Assembly (NCBI RefSeq): GCF_947507565.1
Contig: NC_089176.1
Location: forward strand, 3,844,001 to 3,908,000
DNA length: 64,000 bases
Direction of reading: 5' to 3'
Source: Oscarella lobularis
Taxonomy: Eukaryota > Porifera > Homoscleromorpha > Homosclerophorida > Oscarellidae
Under the pieces are notes generated by a model. That model was not told where the DNA came from, searched no databases, and was given only the letters and a program-made list of their open reading frames with translations. The translations under genes and the position numbers were made by a program. Shown piece after piece: positions 37,601 to 49,700 of the stretch. How positions within the stretch are numbered: position 1 is the first letter of the stretch; each line of letters begins with the position of its first letter.

Positions 37601-39398
37601 CTTACAATTTATTGGAAGAAAAAACGAAAGCCAGCAACATCATCCAACAGAAATGGTAGGCAAGACAATAAAGACTCTTTTGTCACCTAAAATTATCATT
37701 TAGAAATGGAAATGAGAGCTGTTTGCTCTTCTCCTTTTGGCGAAGACAGAATGTACTCTAGCATCAAAGACTGTTTGCCGCCGCCGCCGCTACCGCCGCC
37801 AAATCAAGAAGTCCGCGACTGCAAAATTGATTGTCCTGAAAAGAATGGGAATACACCACCAGATGCAGTTGATTCACATTGTACGAAATCGTTAACCGTA
37901 GATATTGGAGTTACCACGGCGGTTGTTGAGAACGGCAAGAGTGACTACGAAGCTCCTATTCCGCGCGAGGAGACAAAAGAGGGCCTTACTGCGGTATCAG
38001 AATTGATCAGAAATTAAACAAGTCCGAGGATAAATTTTCATTTTAGGTTCATACTTCAGTCTTTTGGGAGCCGGCTAAAACGGAGAAATCTTTATATGAT
38101 CAGCTCGCTGGAGCAAATGTTCGTTTGCTGAAAAGATCTGATATTCAACTAGAAATGGTTTTGGGCTCCGGGTAAGCTCCAATTTTTATTGCCTTACTTT
38201 CTTTCTCAATATTGTTTAGGCAATTTGGGACGGTTGAGAAGGGAGTGTGGAACAAGGCAAAGCAAACAGATTTTCTGGCTATTTATATTGAAAATTCGTT
38301 AATTAGGACATTGTCGTGGCGGTGAAAACATTGAAGTCGGAGACGGAAGAAGACAAGGTGAAGTTTCTTCGCGAAGCTGCAATTATGGGCCAGTTTGAGC
38401 ACAAAAACGTCATAAAAATGCACGGGGTTGTGCTAAGTGGAAACCCGGTAATGTGAACGCTTCATTGCTAGTCCTGGCTTACTGGAATTTACTATTCAGA
38501 TGATGATTGTCGTGGAAATTTTGCCAAAGGGAGATCTCAAAGAATTCTTGTCAACTTTAAGGTATTGGGACTGTATAACGAATGAATATTTTTTGACGCT
38601 TCTTTAGTTGTGACAAGGCTGCGCTCAAATCCAATTTGGCTGCTCGGTTTTTGCAGATGGCTCGTGACGTTGCAGCTGGAATGACTTATTTGGCAAGATT
38701 ATCATTTGTTCACAGAGTAAGAATGTTTGCTTTTGTTTTGTCTTTTTGATTACCTTGATATTTCTATGTAGGACTTGGCGGCTAGAAACGTCTTATTGGA
38801 CAAAAATCTCGTCTGCAAGATTGCTGATTTTGGATTGTCCAGAGATTTGGATGAAGAGAACTACTACATCCAATCTAAAAAGGGGCACATTCCAATTAGA
38901 TGGACAGCACCAGAAGTAAATAACAACGTCAATTGACTTCATTTTAACCTCGCTGATAATTAGGCTATGCGATTGTTTAAATATTCATTGGCTAGCGACG
39001 TGTGGAGTTACGGAATTGTTCTATATGAAATCTGGGCGCTTGGTGAACGACCCTACGGCTACTTACCAAACAAAATGGTCGTTGAAAATTTGGAAATGGG
39101 CTTTCGACTTCCTCCACCTCCCGGCTGTCCTTACGCTATTTATGAATTGATGATTGAGTGCTGGTAATCACGCAATAATTGGTTTATCATGTACAGTATT
39201 TATTCTTCTTACAGGCATCCTGATTATCACAAGCGGCCTTCTTTTAATGCCATATCTACTCGCCTGTCAAAACCGGATGATGCTTTGCTGATCAATGAGG
39301 AGACAGAGGAGCCGATATCAGGAAAAATAGGCGATTGTTTGGAAGATTCGTGCCAAACGGCTTACTCGAAACTTCAGTCTATCTACAGATCTCAGTAG
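34631..39398 (+). CDS. RTK-B: SUEL-lectin/laminin-G/FN3 receptor tyrosine kinase, 1280 residues
   Basis: Nineteen exons: 34631-34697, 34757-34820, 34867-34944, 34998-35128, 35176-36555, 36611-36694, 36763-37074, 37127-37300, 37349-37465, 37512-37655, 37704-37993, 38047-38171, 38220-38256, 38307-38447, 38500-38561, 38608-38716, 38772-38915, 38964-39163, 39215-39398; frame closes. The ectodomain matches RTK-A closely. TM is [18 protein letters not shown]. The tail has [13 protein letters not shown] and SDYEAP. The kinase keeps the full glycine loop GSGQFG, VAVK, HRDLAARN, DFGLSR and an intact activation segment with two adjacent tyrosines ([16 protein letters not shown]), so it should be active. 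Two oddities: the intron that splits HRDLAARN...CK from IADFG in the other copies is absent (seamless join at 38819/38820), and the intron after 38256 starts with GC. Confidence 0.92.
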
Positions 39399-39982
39399 AA
39401 GAAAACTCCGTTCTATCGATTTTTTCTGTCTTTAGTTCTTTGCTTCTTAGAGATTGAAATATTATTAATACTCGCCCGTGTAGTACACATCCGGGCTTTC
39501 TAGTTGCATCACTCAGATTTACACTGCCAAAGATGTGGCCCGCGGGCGGCAGAAGTCTTTTGCGTCAATAACTGTCTCATTTTGTCCTCCTCCGGCCCCC
39601 CACGTCAGAGCATATGGCTTGAAAGGATCAAATTAATGAAGTCTCGTCCGGACCGCCTATGAATCCCGTAGCGGTGATTCTAGATACTCGGGGGAAATGC
39701 TCGTAACGGTAAGAATAAGTCCTCGACCTAAATTCGCCGTCCGTTGCCTTGAAAAACATCAACTTGGACTCAGGATCGACGAGGAGGAGGAGGAGACTCT
39801 TCACAGCGCGCCAGGTCAAAGAAGACTTCTGGTCGTTCTCAGTAGGCCTCCTCCACATATTACCTAAAATCAAGTAAGCCGCATCCTCTTCGTCCTCAGT
39901 AGGCCTACTCACCACTCGCCCGGCTGCCTCCTCTTCTTACCTCACATTTGCCCGTGAAAGCGACCTGAGATTTCGTTGAGAA
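39399..39982 (+). repeat. RTK 3'/5' intergenic spacer, duplicated at 46177-46727
   Basis: 584 bp between the RTK-B stop and the RTK-C start. The same sequence, about 90-95% alike by eye, occurs at 46177-46727 before RTK-D. It differs from the flank of RTK-A and RTK-B, so there are two promoter types in the cluster. Confidence 0.75.
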
Positions 39983-42900
39983 ATGACTCGTTTGAAAGCT
40001 CCTCTCGTCGCCATCATTTCTCTACCTTTATTTATCACTTTGTCAATGGGTGAGTGTGCGATATCGTCCAGTTGACACTAGTAGCGTCTTATCTTTCGCA
40101 GTTGCGAGCGTCACTTGTCTGAAAAGTGCGACGGCGTTGAGCGATTCCTCGAACAATATCGTCACGTTAGCTTCCACCTCTTTACTCTTCTTTTAATAAT
40201 TTCCATTTTAGTGTTAGCTGCCATAACCAGCTGGTACTCGTCAATTCAGCCGTATTGGCTTGCTGTACGAGCCACTGCAATTCGTCAAAGTATTTAAACT
40301 GTAATTATTATGAAATGACTTGGTTCAATTTGTCTTAGTTCAGCTATTGACGTCGTTAGAACGGCGTGTCAGTACAGACGTTATTGCCAAGTGGTTGCGT
40401 CCAACGTCACTTTTGAAACGAATTGCACCGGAGAAATGTCTCTGAATATTTCCTATGAATGTGTGGCAGGTGAGAGTTGACAGCATGCAATGGTTTTACA
40501 TGTCGTGTATGTGCACAGGTCTAAACGATACCGTCCTTCCTCCGGTTCTCCTTAATGTGGATATGTCATCTGTTCAACTCCGTTGGGATGCTAACCACCA
40601 AACTATTCAGAGGCGATATGTTCCCATGAGCCAACCCTGTGCTGTCCCGGGATTTCTATTTGAAGGTTTTGGCTACGTTCTTCTTGCTCAAGATCAGTTT
40701 ATTGGCGGCAAAGCGTTTAAGATAAAATTATTTTTCCGGACCGCAAATCCGGACGGAATCCTATTAGCATCATTTAACAGCGACGCGTCATATGTCGTCT
40801 ATCTTGCCCTCATTGACGGTCAACTCGAATTTGCTGTTAAATGTGACGGCGAAGCCCATCAAAGAATAAAAACTCATGCAAAGTGGAACGACAATCGCTT
40901 TTACGTAGTAGAAGCAAAGAAAACGAATCAAAACATTAGACTCGATGTTTTAACTGGCAACAGAACTAAGCTGTTCAGCTCTACTAGCATTAAGTGTGGC
41001 AAGACTGTTGTTGTTGATAACAGTTATGTTGGAGGACTACCCGCAGATTATGATGCCACTAGTATACAGACGTTTCCTCCAGACACAATTGGATTTATCG
41101 GCTGCATTAGGGTGATGTTTCTCCACGACAGCAGCGCAGCATTTAATTCATCAAAAATTCAAAAGCTCGTAAATGTTGTTCAGGAGAACGGCGGCTGTCC
41201 ACCGTCCGTTGAAAAAGCGATGCATTTTCGCGGATCTGGTTACGTGAAACTACGTTTATGTTCAACTCAGATAAAAGACGAGCTTCACTTTGGCTTTCGA
41301 ATTCGAACGAGTTGGCCAAATGGATTGCTCTTCGCCGCATTCGGAAATATGAGCAAAGACTTTCTTTTCGTTGAAACGCGCGGTCGTGATGGAATCGATG
41401 TGAGATATAGAACGAACGAAGAACGATTCAATATTATTCGCGCGAACCGATGTGTCTTGTGCGACGGCTCGTGGCATGAAATTCGTCTTTCAATTACCAA
41501 CGAGTCTTTTACTGTAAGAGTTGATAACGAAGAAAGCGAAGAACTTGCTCATACTATTAACGTCAGAGAGTTTGCTTCGGAAATTTTGCAAAATGTGTAT
41601 CTTGGTGGAATGCCGCAATACAATCTGTCAGAGGTAGAAGTGGCTTTGGGATTCGGCGTGAATGTCACCAGATACGGTGGTTGCTTGGCCGATTTTTCCG
41701 TGAACGAGACACTTATTGATGTCGTGAAGAAGAGAGAGGAGAGTGTAAACGTGAGTTTTGCTGGATGTCCCAACTTTCCTTGGAGCGGTCCAGTATGCAA
41801 AGATCGCTTGGTGGAGATTAACTCGGTGAACAAAGGAGATAGCACCGTCACTGATGCAGACGTGGAGGCATTTACCGGTAGGTAAAACGTTTTCCTTTAC
41901 TTGTGCTATATTTTCGAAATGTTAGAATACTTATATCGTGTCGTGGCGAAGGTTTCCGGCGGTGGCGTTATTTTTAGCGAATGGATAACTGTTCGCACGG
42001 GAAACGACAGTAAGCGCAATGAAGACTGTCGTTTATTTTCTCTTTTTGAGATCTTGTATTCTAATGTTACAGGTTCTTCAAGTGGACGTTTCCGGCCAGA
42101 AATCGACTACGACGGGATGAAGGCGACAATACAATGGACAGGTCCGCCGACTGTTCTCAAGGACGACGATTCGTCGTACGACATTGACATATACACGTGC
42201 GCCGTCTGCCTAAACACAACAATATCGTCCTGTTATCACGTGGAGAACACAACTCTACCACATCAACTGAAACTGTCTTCTGAGGCATCCTTGGCTATGT
42301 ATACTGTCAAAATTTCTGCTTCTGTTTTGAACCGAGCAAGAAGACTGACGTCCAACTTTAGCACTCCTGTTGTCACGAAACCAAAAGGTACTATAGTTTT
42401 GCTTCCTTTCTTTACTTCATTTCTTTTTAACTGTGTAGCTATTTCACGCGTTTGTGAATGCAACAAAGGCGAAGGCGTATTTTCTTTTGTTTGCAATAAG
42501 ACGGAATATTCCGATTGCTTTTCTTTCAACACTTCTTCGTGCGAGACGATGCTGGAGCGGTCATCTAGCTTCTGTCTTGGTAAGAGTAACGACGCAACTC
42601 TATTCACTCATTTACAGATCTCATTTATTTTTAGCCGCGTCATCCTCATATAGTGACATTTGTCCTCCGCCTACTGTCTCCCCGACGACAGCTTTTGCAA
42701 CGAATTCTTTGTCATCCATGTTAGCACTGAGTTCTTCGCCAGTACGTCCGTCTGCCGCTGTCAACTCGACGACAGGTTTGTAACGAACGTTTTGGCGCAT
42801 CTGTAATAACGAACTATCTAGAAACCACTTCTTCGTTTGGACTACCCGACGCTTATCTTGTTGGAACGGGAATAGGATGCTTTTTGGTTGGGATAGGCTT

Positions 42901-44839
42901 TGGTTTTTTCTTCTATTGGAAGAAAAAAAGAGCACCAGCAGCATCATCTAATAGAAATGGTAGGCGAACAGAACTCTTTTGCTTTTTGTCACACCGCGGT
43001 CCGCACCGGTCTAAGTCACTCTTGTTTTATCATTTAGAAGTTCAAATGACGGCTGCCGTCTCTTCTCCTTTTGACGAAAAAGACATACTCCTTATTAGGA
43101 ATGCCTGTTATTCTTTGCTACCGCCTTTGCCACCTCCGCTTCCACCGCCGAATGAAACAGTCTACTCTGAAATTGATTGCATCGAGAAGAGAGACGATGC
43201 ACCGTTTGATGCAGTCAATTTAGAAAGTGAACAGTTTGCAAAATCCTTAACCTTAGATATGAGCGGTGTTGTAGTTAACACGGCAGATGTCAAGAACGAC
43301 AAAATCGACTACGAATATCCTATTCCGGACGACGAGACTGAAATGGGCTTCACTGCGGTATCAGAATTTGATCAGACTATTAATTAACGAGTTTGGTGGT
43401 AAATTTGAAGTGTAGGCTTCTATTTCAGTCTTTTGGGAGCCGGCTAAAACGGAAAAGACATTACACAACCAGCTCGCTGAAGCAAAAGTCCGTTTGCTGA
43501 AAAGGTTCGATATTCAACTAGAAGTGGTTTTGGGTTCTTGGTAAGCTTGAATTTCATGTGTCTTGCTGCTTTCTCTCTCAATTCTGTTTAGTCAATTTGG
43601 AACGGTCGAGAAGGCAATTTGGACCAAAGTGAAGTGAAAGATTTTCCTGGCTAATTTATATAAAGATAGTTGCTTTAATTACTAGGACCAGGAATCAAGC
43701 GTTGTTGTGGCGGTGAAAACATTGAAGTCGGATACGGGAGAGAACAGGGTAAAGTTTTTTCGCGAAGCTGCAATTAGGAGCCAGTTTGAACACAATAACG
43801 TCATCAAAATGTACGGAGTCGTGCTGAGTGAATATCCGGTAATGAGACCGCGTTATTGTTGGTACCTTATTTAGAATTCGCTATATTCAGACAATGATTG
43901 TTATGGAAATGTTGCCAAAAGGAGATCTGATACAATTCTTGTTAGCTACGAGGTACCCTTGTCGCTTGCGACGTTATAATAAATTGATTTTGAACGCTTC
44001 GCATTGATTAGATATGAGAACGCTGCGCTCAAATCTAACTTGGCCGCTTGCCTTTTGCAGATGTCTCGTGACATTGCAGCTGGAATGACCTATTTGGCAG
44101 GATTATCATTTATTCACAGAGTAAAAATACTTGCGTAGTTTTATGTTAGTTCGTATTTTTATGTAGGACTTGGCGGCCAGAAACGTTTTTTTGGACAAAA
44201 ATCTTGTCTGCAAGGTTAGTCTTTTTTCTTTTGTATCTGAAAAGATTCTATCCTAAGACGAAAATGTAAGATTGCTGATTTTGGATTGGCCAGAGATTTG
44301 GATGAAGAGAACTGCTACATGGGACAAATCTCGATTAGATGGACAGCTCCCGAAGTAAAAACAACGTCATATGACCTAATTAACCTTACTGCAGTATAAT
44401 TAGGTTCTGAAATTTTTCAAATACTCGTTGGCTAGTGACGTGTGGAGTTATGGAGTCGTTTTATATGAAATCTGGTCTGTTGGTGAACGACCCTACGACT
44501 GCTTATCAAACAAAATGGTCGTTGAAAATGTGGAAATGGGTTATCGACTTCCTGCACCTCCTGGATGTCCTTACGCAATTTATGAACTGATGATTGAGTG
44601 CTGGTAATAACACGCTGGTTTATTTATATGTATATGTCATTTTCATTCTTTACAGGCATCCTGATTATCACAAACGGCCTTCTTTCAGTGTCATATCTAC
44701 TTGTCTGTCAGAGCCGGATGATGCGTTGCTGATCAACGAGAAGACCTCGGAGCCTATATCAGGAAAAATAGGCGATTGTTCGGAAGATTCATGCCAACCG
44801 GCTTACTTGGACCTTCAGTGCGTCTACAAATCTCAATAG
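39983..44839 (+). CDS. RTK-C: SUEL-lectin/laminin-G/FN3 receptor tyrosine kinase, 1279 residues
   Basis: Twenty exons with the same plan as RTK-A, starting with the signal peptide exon 39983-40049 and including the long laminin-G exon 40519-41877, FN3 exon 42073-42387, stalk 42635-42775, TM exon 42822-42959, tail 43038-43357 and kinase exons 43416-43540, 43592-43628, 43686-43838, 43891-43952, 44012-44120, 44167-44214, 44271-44354, 44404-44603 and 44656-44839. The total is divisible by 3. The signal peptide is MTRLKAPLVAIISLPLFITL. The tail has LPPPLPPP, TVYSEI and IDYEYP. As in RTK-A, the glycine loop is GSCQFG and the activation segment is shortened (ENCYMGQISIRW). VAVK, HRDLAARN and DFG are retained. 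From the stalk to the kinase it is closer to RTK-A, while its SUEL/laminin-G part is closer to RTK-D, suggesting a recombinant. Confidence 0.92.
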
Positions 44840-45099
44840 AAAGAAATCGGTTCTGTAAACTTTTCTGTTCCTTGGTTCTTTTGTTTTTAGAGATTGAAAA
44901 AAAAACAATCAATACTATCGCTCGTATCCGGGCTTTCTCGTTGCAGCGCATCCCATCCGAACTCGAATTTACGGCCGAAATTTGGCCTTCTGCGTCAATT
45001 GCTGTCTCAATCGTTCTCCTCTGGTCCTCCCGCGACAGTAGACGGCTTGAAAAGATCAAATTAATGAGACCGCATCAACGAACATTCTCTCCCCTGAAC
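44840..45099. other. Spacer downstream of RTK-C
   Basis: 260 bp of RTK 3' flank resembling the start of 39399-39982 and then diverging. It joins abruptly to the ankyrin fragment at about 45100. No gene is seen. Confidence 0.5.
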
Positions 45100-46069
45100 G
45101 GAATGACGCCTTTGGCTATAGCGGCGGACAGAGGCGACGTTCTCATGGTCGAAACGCTCGTTGCTCTTGCGGGCGCCGATCCCAATTTAGAGAATTCTCA
45201 AACGGGGTTGACTCCGTTGCATTACGCGGCGCGAAATGACGATTTGCTTATGATAAAGTGAGATAGATACGTCATCCACGGGGTTATTGAGTTGAATAGG
45301 TGTTTGTTGAAATGTGTGTAGTATTGAGGACAATAAGTCATTGTATCCGGAGAGAGTGACAAACGGACAAAAAATGTGAGAAATACTTGAAGGAGGAGCG
45401 TATTGAGAGGAGTGCACTTATCAAGCAAAAGTGTGCAAAGGTACGCTAATATAGAGTATTATTTGCTATTGAATTATTGATTTTTATTTAAGGGTTTATT
45501 GAAGAAATCCGATCTGCACGAATCTGATTTGTCGACGGTTGATGACAATGGAGATACGCCTTTGATGGCCGCCTGCAAAGCGAACAAGTGATCGATCTCC
45601 TAGGCTGAGTTCTCCCATTAATTTATTGATTTTTAGAGTTGATATGATTGAATTGTTTGCGAGTTTCTCGTCTCTATCGCTCAACGGTCAAAATATCAAA
45701 GTATTGGGTATGAATTTATCTAGGTTTTTTAATTATTTGTTTGGAAGACTCCTTTGGCCATTTGCGCCGAACTCGGTCATTTGTCATGTCTCAAAAAATT
45801 AATCAAGTCAATACCATTATCTCATTTTTCTGCTCCTTTTTGATATGAATTGTTTTTAGGTTCCTTCAGGCAAGTGGGGCATCAAAGCTTTCAACATTCC
45901 GCGATACTTGCCACGCGTGCAAGAACGGTCACTTAGACTGCGTCGAAGAGATCCTACGTCACAGCGAAGGCCTAGTCGTTCGTCGTGATATTGTGGGGGT
46001 AGAATTTTCTCGTAGACTTGGCGTTCTTTAGGGTTTAGATGAGGCGAGACGTATGGAACTGAACGACGA
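45100..46069 (+). pseudogene. Ankyrin-gene fragment (exons 4-part to 10), copy 2
   Basis: Intron-containing copy of 21937-22965. It begins at the DGMTPLAIAAD codons of exon 4 and ends in exon 10 at the same base region as the first fragment. It carries deletions, including loss of an intron acceptor near 45745 and about 30 bases in exon 9. There is no start, no end and no full frame. Confidence 0.9.
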
Positions 46070-46122
46070 TGATTTTTGAGAACGTTTAGATGATGACGTC
46101 TCTCGTTCTTCGAGGGGCTGCA

Positions 46123-46176
46123 GATTCGTGCCAAACGGCTTACTCGAAACTTCAGTCTATCTACAGATTTCAGTAG
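46123..46176 (+). pseudogene. Remnant of an RTK last exon
   Basis: 54 bp matching the last codons of RTK-B ([14 protein letters not shown]...) with the stop codon. It is fused upstream to a scrap of RTK 5' flank (46072-46120) and continues into the RTK-B-type spacer. It marks a duplication breakpoint. Confidence 0.85.
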
Positions 46177-46727
46177 AAGAAAACTCCGTTCTATCGACTT
46201 TTTCTGTCTTAAGTTCTTTGCTTCTTAGAGATTGAAATATTATCAATACTCGTGTAGTACATTCTGTCGCATCCGGGCTTTGTAGTTACATCACTCACTG
46301 CCAAAGATGTGGCCCGCGGGCGGCAGAAGTCTTTTGCGTCAATAACTGTCTCATTTTGTCCTCCTCCGGCCCTCCCACGTCAGAGCATATGGCTTGAAAG
46401 GATCAAATTAATGAAGTCTCGTCCGGACCGCCTATGAATCCCGTAGCGGTGATTCTAGATACTCGGGGGAAATGCTCGTAACGGTAAGAATAAGTCCTCG
46501 ACCTAAACTCGCCGTCCGTTGCCTCGAGGAGGAGGAGGAGACTCTTCACAGCGCGCCAGGTCAAAGAAGACTTCTGGTCGTTGTCAGTAGGCCTCCTCCA
46601 CATATTACCTAAAATCAAGTAAGCCGCATCCTGTTCGTCCTCAGTAGGCCTACTCACCACACGCCCGGCTGCCTCGTCTTCTTACCTCACATTTGCCCGT
46701 GAAAGCGACCTGAGATTTCGTTGAGAA
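46177..46727 (+). repeat. Duplicated RTK spacer upstream of RTK-D
   Basis: Near copy of 39399-39982 with small deletions. It runs up to the signal-peptide exon of RTK-D and presumably supplies its promoter. Confidence 0.75.
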
Positions 46728-49700
46728 ATGACTCGTTTGAAAGCTCCTCTCGTCGCCATCATTTCTCTACCTTTATTTATCACTTTGTCAATGGGTGAGT
46801 GTGCGATATAGTCCAGTCGACACTAGTAGCGTCTGATCTTTTGCAGTTGCGAGCGTCACTTGTCTGAAAAGTGCGACGGCGTTGAGCGATTCCTCGAACA
46901 ATACCGTCGCGTTAGCTTACACATGCCTCCGTTACTCTCTTTTTAATACTTTGCCGTTTAGTATTATTGACTGTGCTAACCAGCTGGTAGACATCGAATC
47001 AGCTATACTAGATTGCCAGACGGCGCCGTGGGCGTTTCGTGGAAGCCACTGCGAATCGTCAAAGTATTCATATCGCAATTATAGAGAATGATGGGTTCAC
47101 TTCGCGTTGTTTTAGTTTGGCTATTGACGTCGTTAGAACGGCGTGCCAGTACAGACGTTACTGTCAAGTGGTTGCGTCCAACGTCACTTTTGAAACGAAT
47201 TGCACCGGAGAAATGTCTCTGAATATTTCGTATGAATGTGTGGCAGGTGAGAGTTGACAGCATGCAGTGGTTTTACATGTCGTGTATGTGCACAGGTCTA
47301 AACGATGCCGTCCTTCCTCCGGTTCTCCTTAATGTGGATAAGTCATCTGTTCAACTCCGTTGGGATGCTAACCACCAAACTATTCAGAGGCGATATGTTC
47401 CCATGAGCCAACCCTGTGCTGTCCCGGGATTTCTATTTGAAGGCTTTGGCTACGTTCTTCTTGCTCAAGATCAGTTTATTGGCGGCAAAGCGTTTAAGAT
47501 AAAACTATTTTTCCGGACCGCAAATCCGGACGGAGTGCTATTTTCAGCATTTAAAAGTGACGAGTTGTCGGTGTATCTTGCACTCATCGAAGGTGAACTC
47601 GAATTTGCTGTTAAATGTGACGGCGAAGCCCATCAAAGAATAAAAACTCATGCAAAGTGGAACGACAATCGCTTTTACGTAGTAGAAGCAAAGAAAACAA
47701 ATCAAAACATTAGACTCGATGTTTTAACTGGCAACAGAACTAATCTGTTCAAGAAAGTTACTAGTATTAAGTGTGGGAAGACTGTTGTTGATAACAGTTA
47801 TGTTGGAGGACTACCCGCAGATTATGATGCCATTAGTATACAGACGCTGCTTCCGAACACAATTGGATTTATTGGCTGCATTAGGGTGATGTTTCTCCAC
47901 GACAACAGCGCAGCATTTAATTCATCAAAAATTCAAAAGCTCGTTAATGTTGTTCAGGAGAACGGCGGCTGTCCACCGTCCTTTGAAAAAGCGATGCATT
48001 TTCGCGGATCTGGTTACGTGAAACTACGTTTATCTTCAACTCAGATAAAAGACGAGCTTCACTTTGGCTTTCGAATTCGAACGAGTTGGCCAAATGGATT
48101 GCTCTTCGCCGCATTCGGAAATATGAGCAAAGACTTTCTTTTCGTTGAAACGCGCGTCCGCGATGGAATCGATGTGAGATATGGAACGAACGAAGAACGA
48201 TTCAATATTATTCGCGCGAACCGATGTGTCTTGTGCGACGGCTCGTGGCATGAAATTCGTCTTTCAATTACCAACGAGTCTTTTACTGTAAGAGTTGATA
48301 ACAAAGAAAGCGAAGAACTTGCTCATACTATTAACGTCAGAGAGTTTGCTTCGGAAATTTTGCAAAATGTGTATGTTGGTGGACTGCCGCAATACGATCT
48401 GTCGGAGACGAGGCCAACTCCAGTAGAAGTGGCTTTGGGAATCGGCGTGAATGTGACCGGATACGGTGGTTGCTTGGCCGATTTTTCCGTGAACGAGATA
48501 TTTATTGATGTCGTGAAGAAGAGAGAGGAGAGTGTAAAGGTGAGTTTTGCTGGATGTCCCAACTTTCCTTGGAGCGGTCCAGTATGCAAAGATCGCTTGG
48601 TGGAGATTAACTCGGTGAACAAAGAAGATAGCATCGTCACTGACACAAAGGTCGAAGCATTTACCGGTAGGTGATTCAACAGAACGTTTGCATTACTTGT
48701 GCTTTATTCATTTTAGAATACTTATATCGTGTCATGGTGAACGTTTCCGGCGGTGGCGTTGTTTTTAGCGAATGGATAACTGTTCGCACTGGAGACGACA
48801 GTAAGAGCAATGTAGACTGTGTCGTTTATTTTCTCTTTTTGAGATCTTGGATTCTAATGTTACAGGTTCTTCAAGTGGACGTTTCCGGCCAGAAATCGAC
48901 TACGACGGGATGAAGGCGACAATACAATGGACAGGTCCGCCGACTGTTCTCAAGGACGACGAGTCGTACGACATTGACATATACACGTGCGCCGTCTGCC
49001 TAAACACAACGATCTCGCCCTGTTATCACGTAAAGAAGACAGCTCTACCACATCAACTGAAACTGTCTTCTGAGGCATCCTTGGCTATGTATACTGTCCA
49101 AATTAATGCTTCTGTTTTGAACCAAGCAAGAAGACTGACGTCCAACTTTAGCACTCCTGTTGTCACGAAACCAAAAGGTACTACTGTTTCGCTTCCTTTC
49201 TTTACTTCATTTCTTTTTAACTGTGTAGCTATTTCACGCGTTTGTGAATGCAACAAAGGCGAAGGCGTATTTTCTTTTGTTTGCAATAAGACGGAATATT
49301 CCGATTGCTTTTCTTTCAACACTTCTTCGTGCGAGACGATGCTGGAGCGGTCATCTAGCTTCTGTCTTGGTAAGAGTAACGACGCAACTCTATTCACTCA
49401 TTTACAGATCTGATTTATTTTTTAGCGGCGTCATCCTCATATAGTGACATTTGTCCTCCGCCTACTGTCTCCCCGACGACAGCTTTTGCAACGAATTCTT
49501 TGTCATCTGTAATAACACTGAATTCTTTGCCTCTACGTCCGTCTGCTGTCTCCCCGACGACAGCCTTTGCAACGAATTCTTTGTCATCCATAATAACACC
49601 GAGTTCTTCGCCAACGCGTCCGTCTTCTGCTGTCAACTCGACGACAGGTTTTGCAACGAATTTCTTGTCATATCAGTGATAACGAACTATCTAGAAACTA

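Noticed and set aside
45100-45261. Open frame joining spacer sequence to ankyrin codons as a new gene
   Set aside because: It is the truncated ankyrin fragment. The upstream part is RTK 3' flank and the downstream exons are broken.
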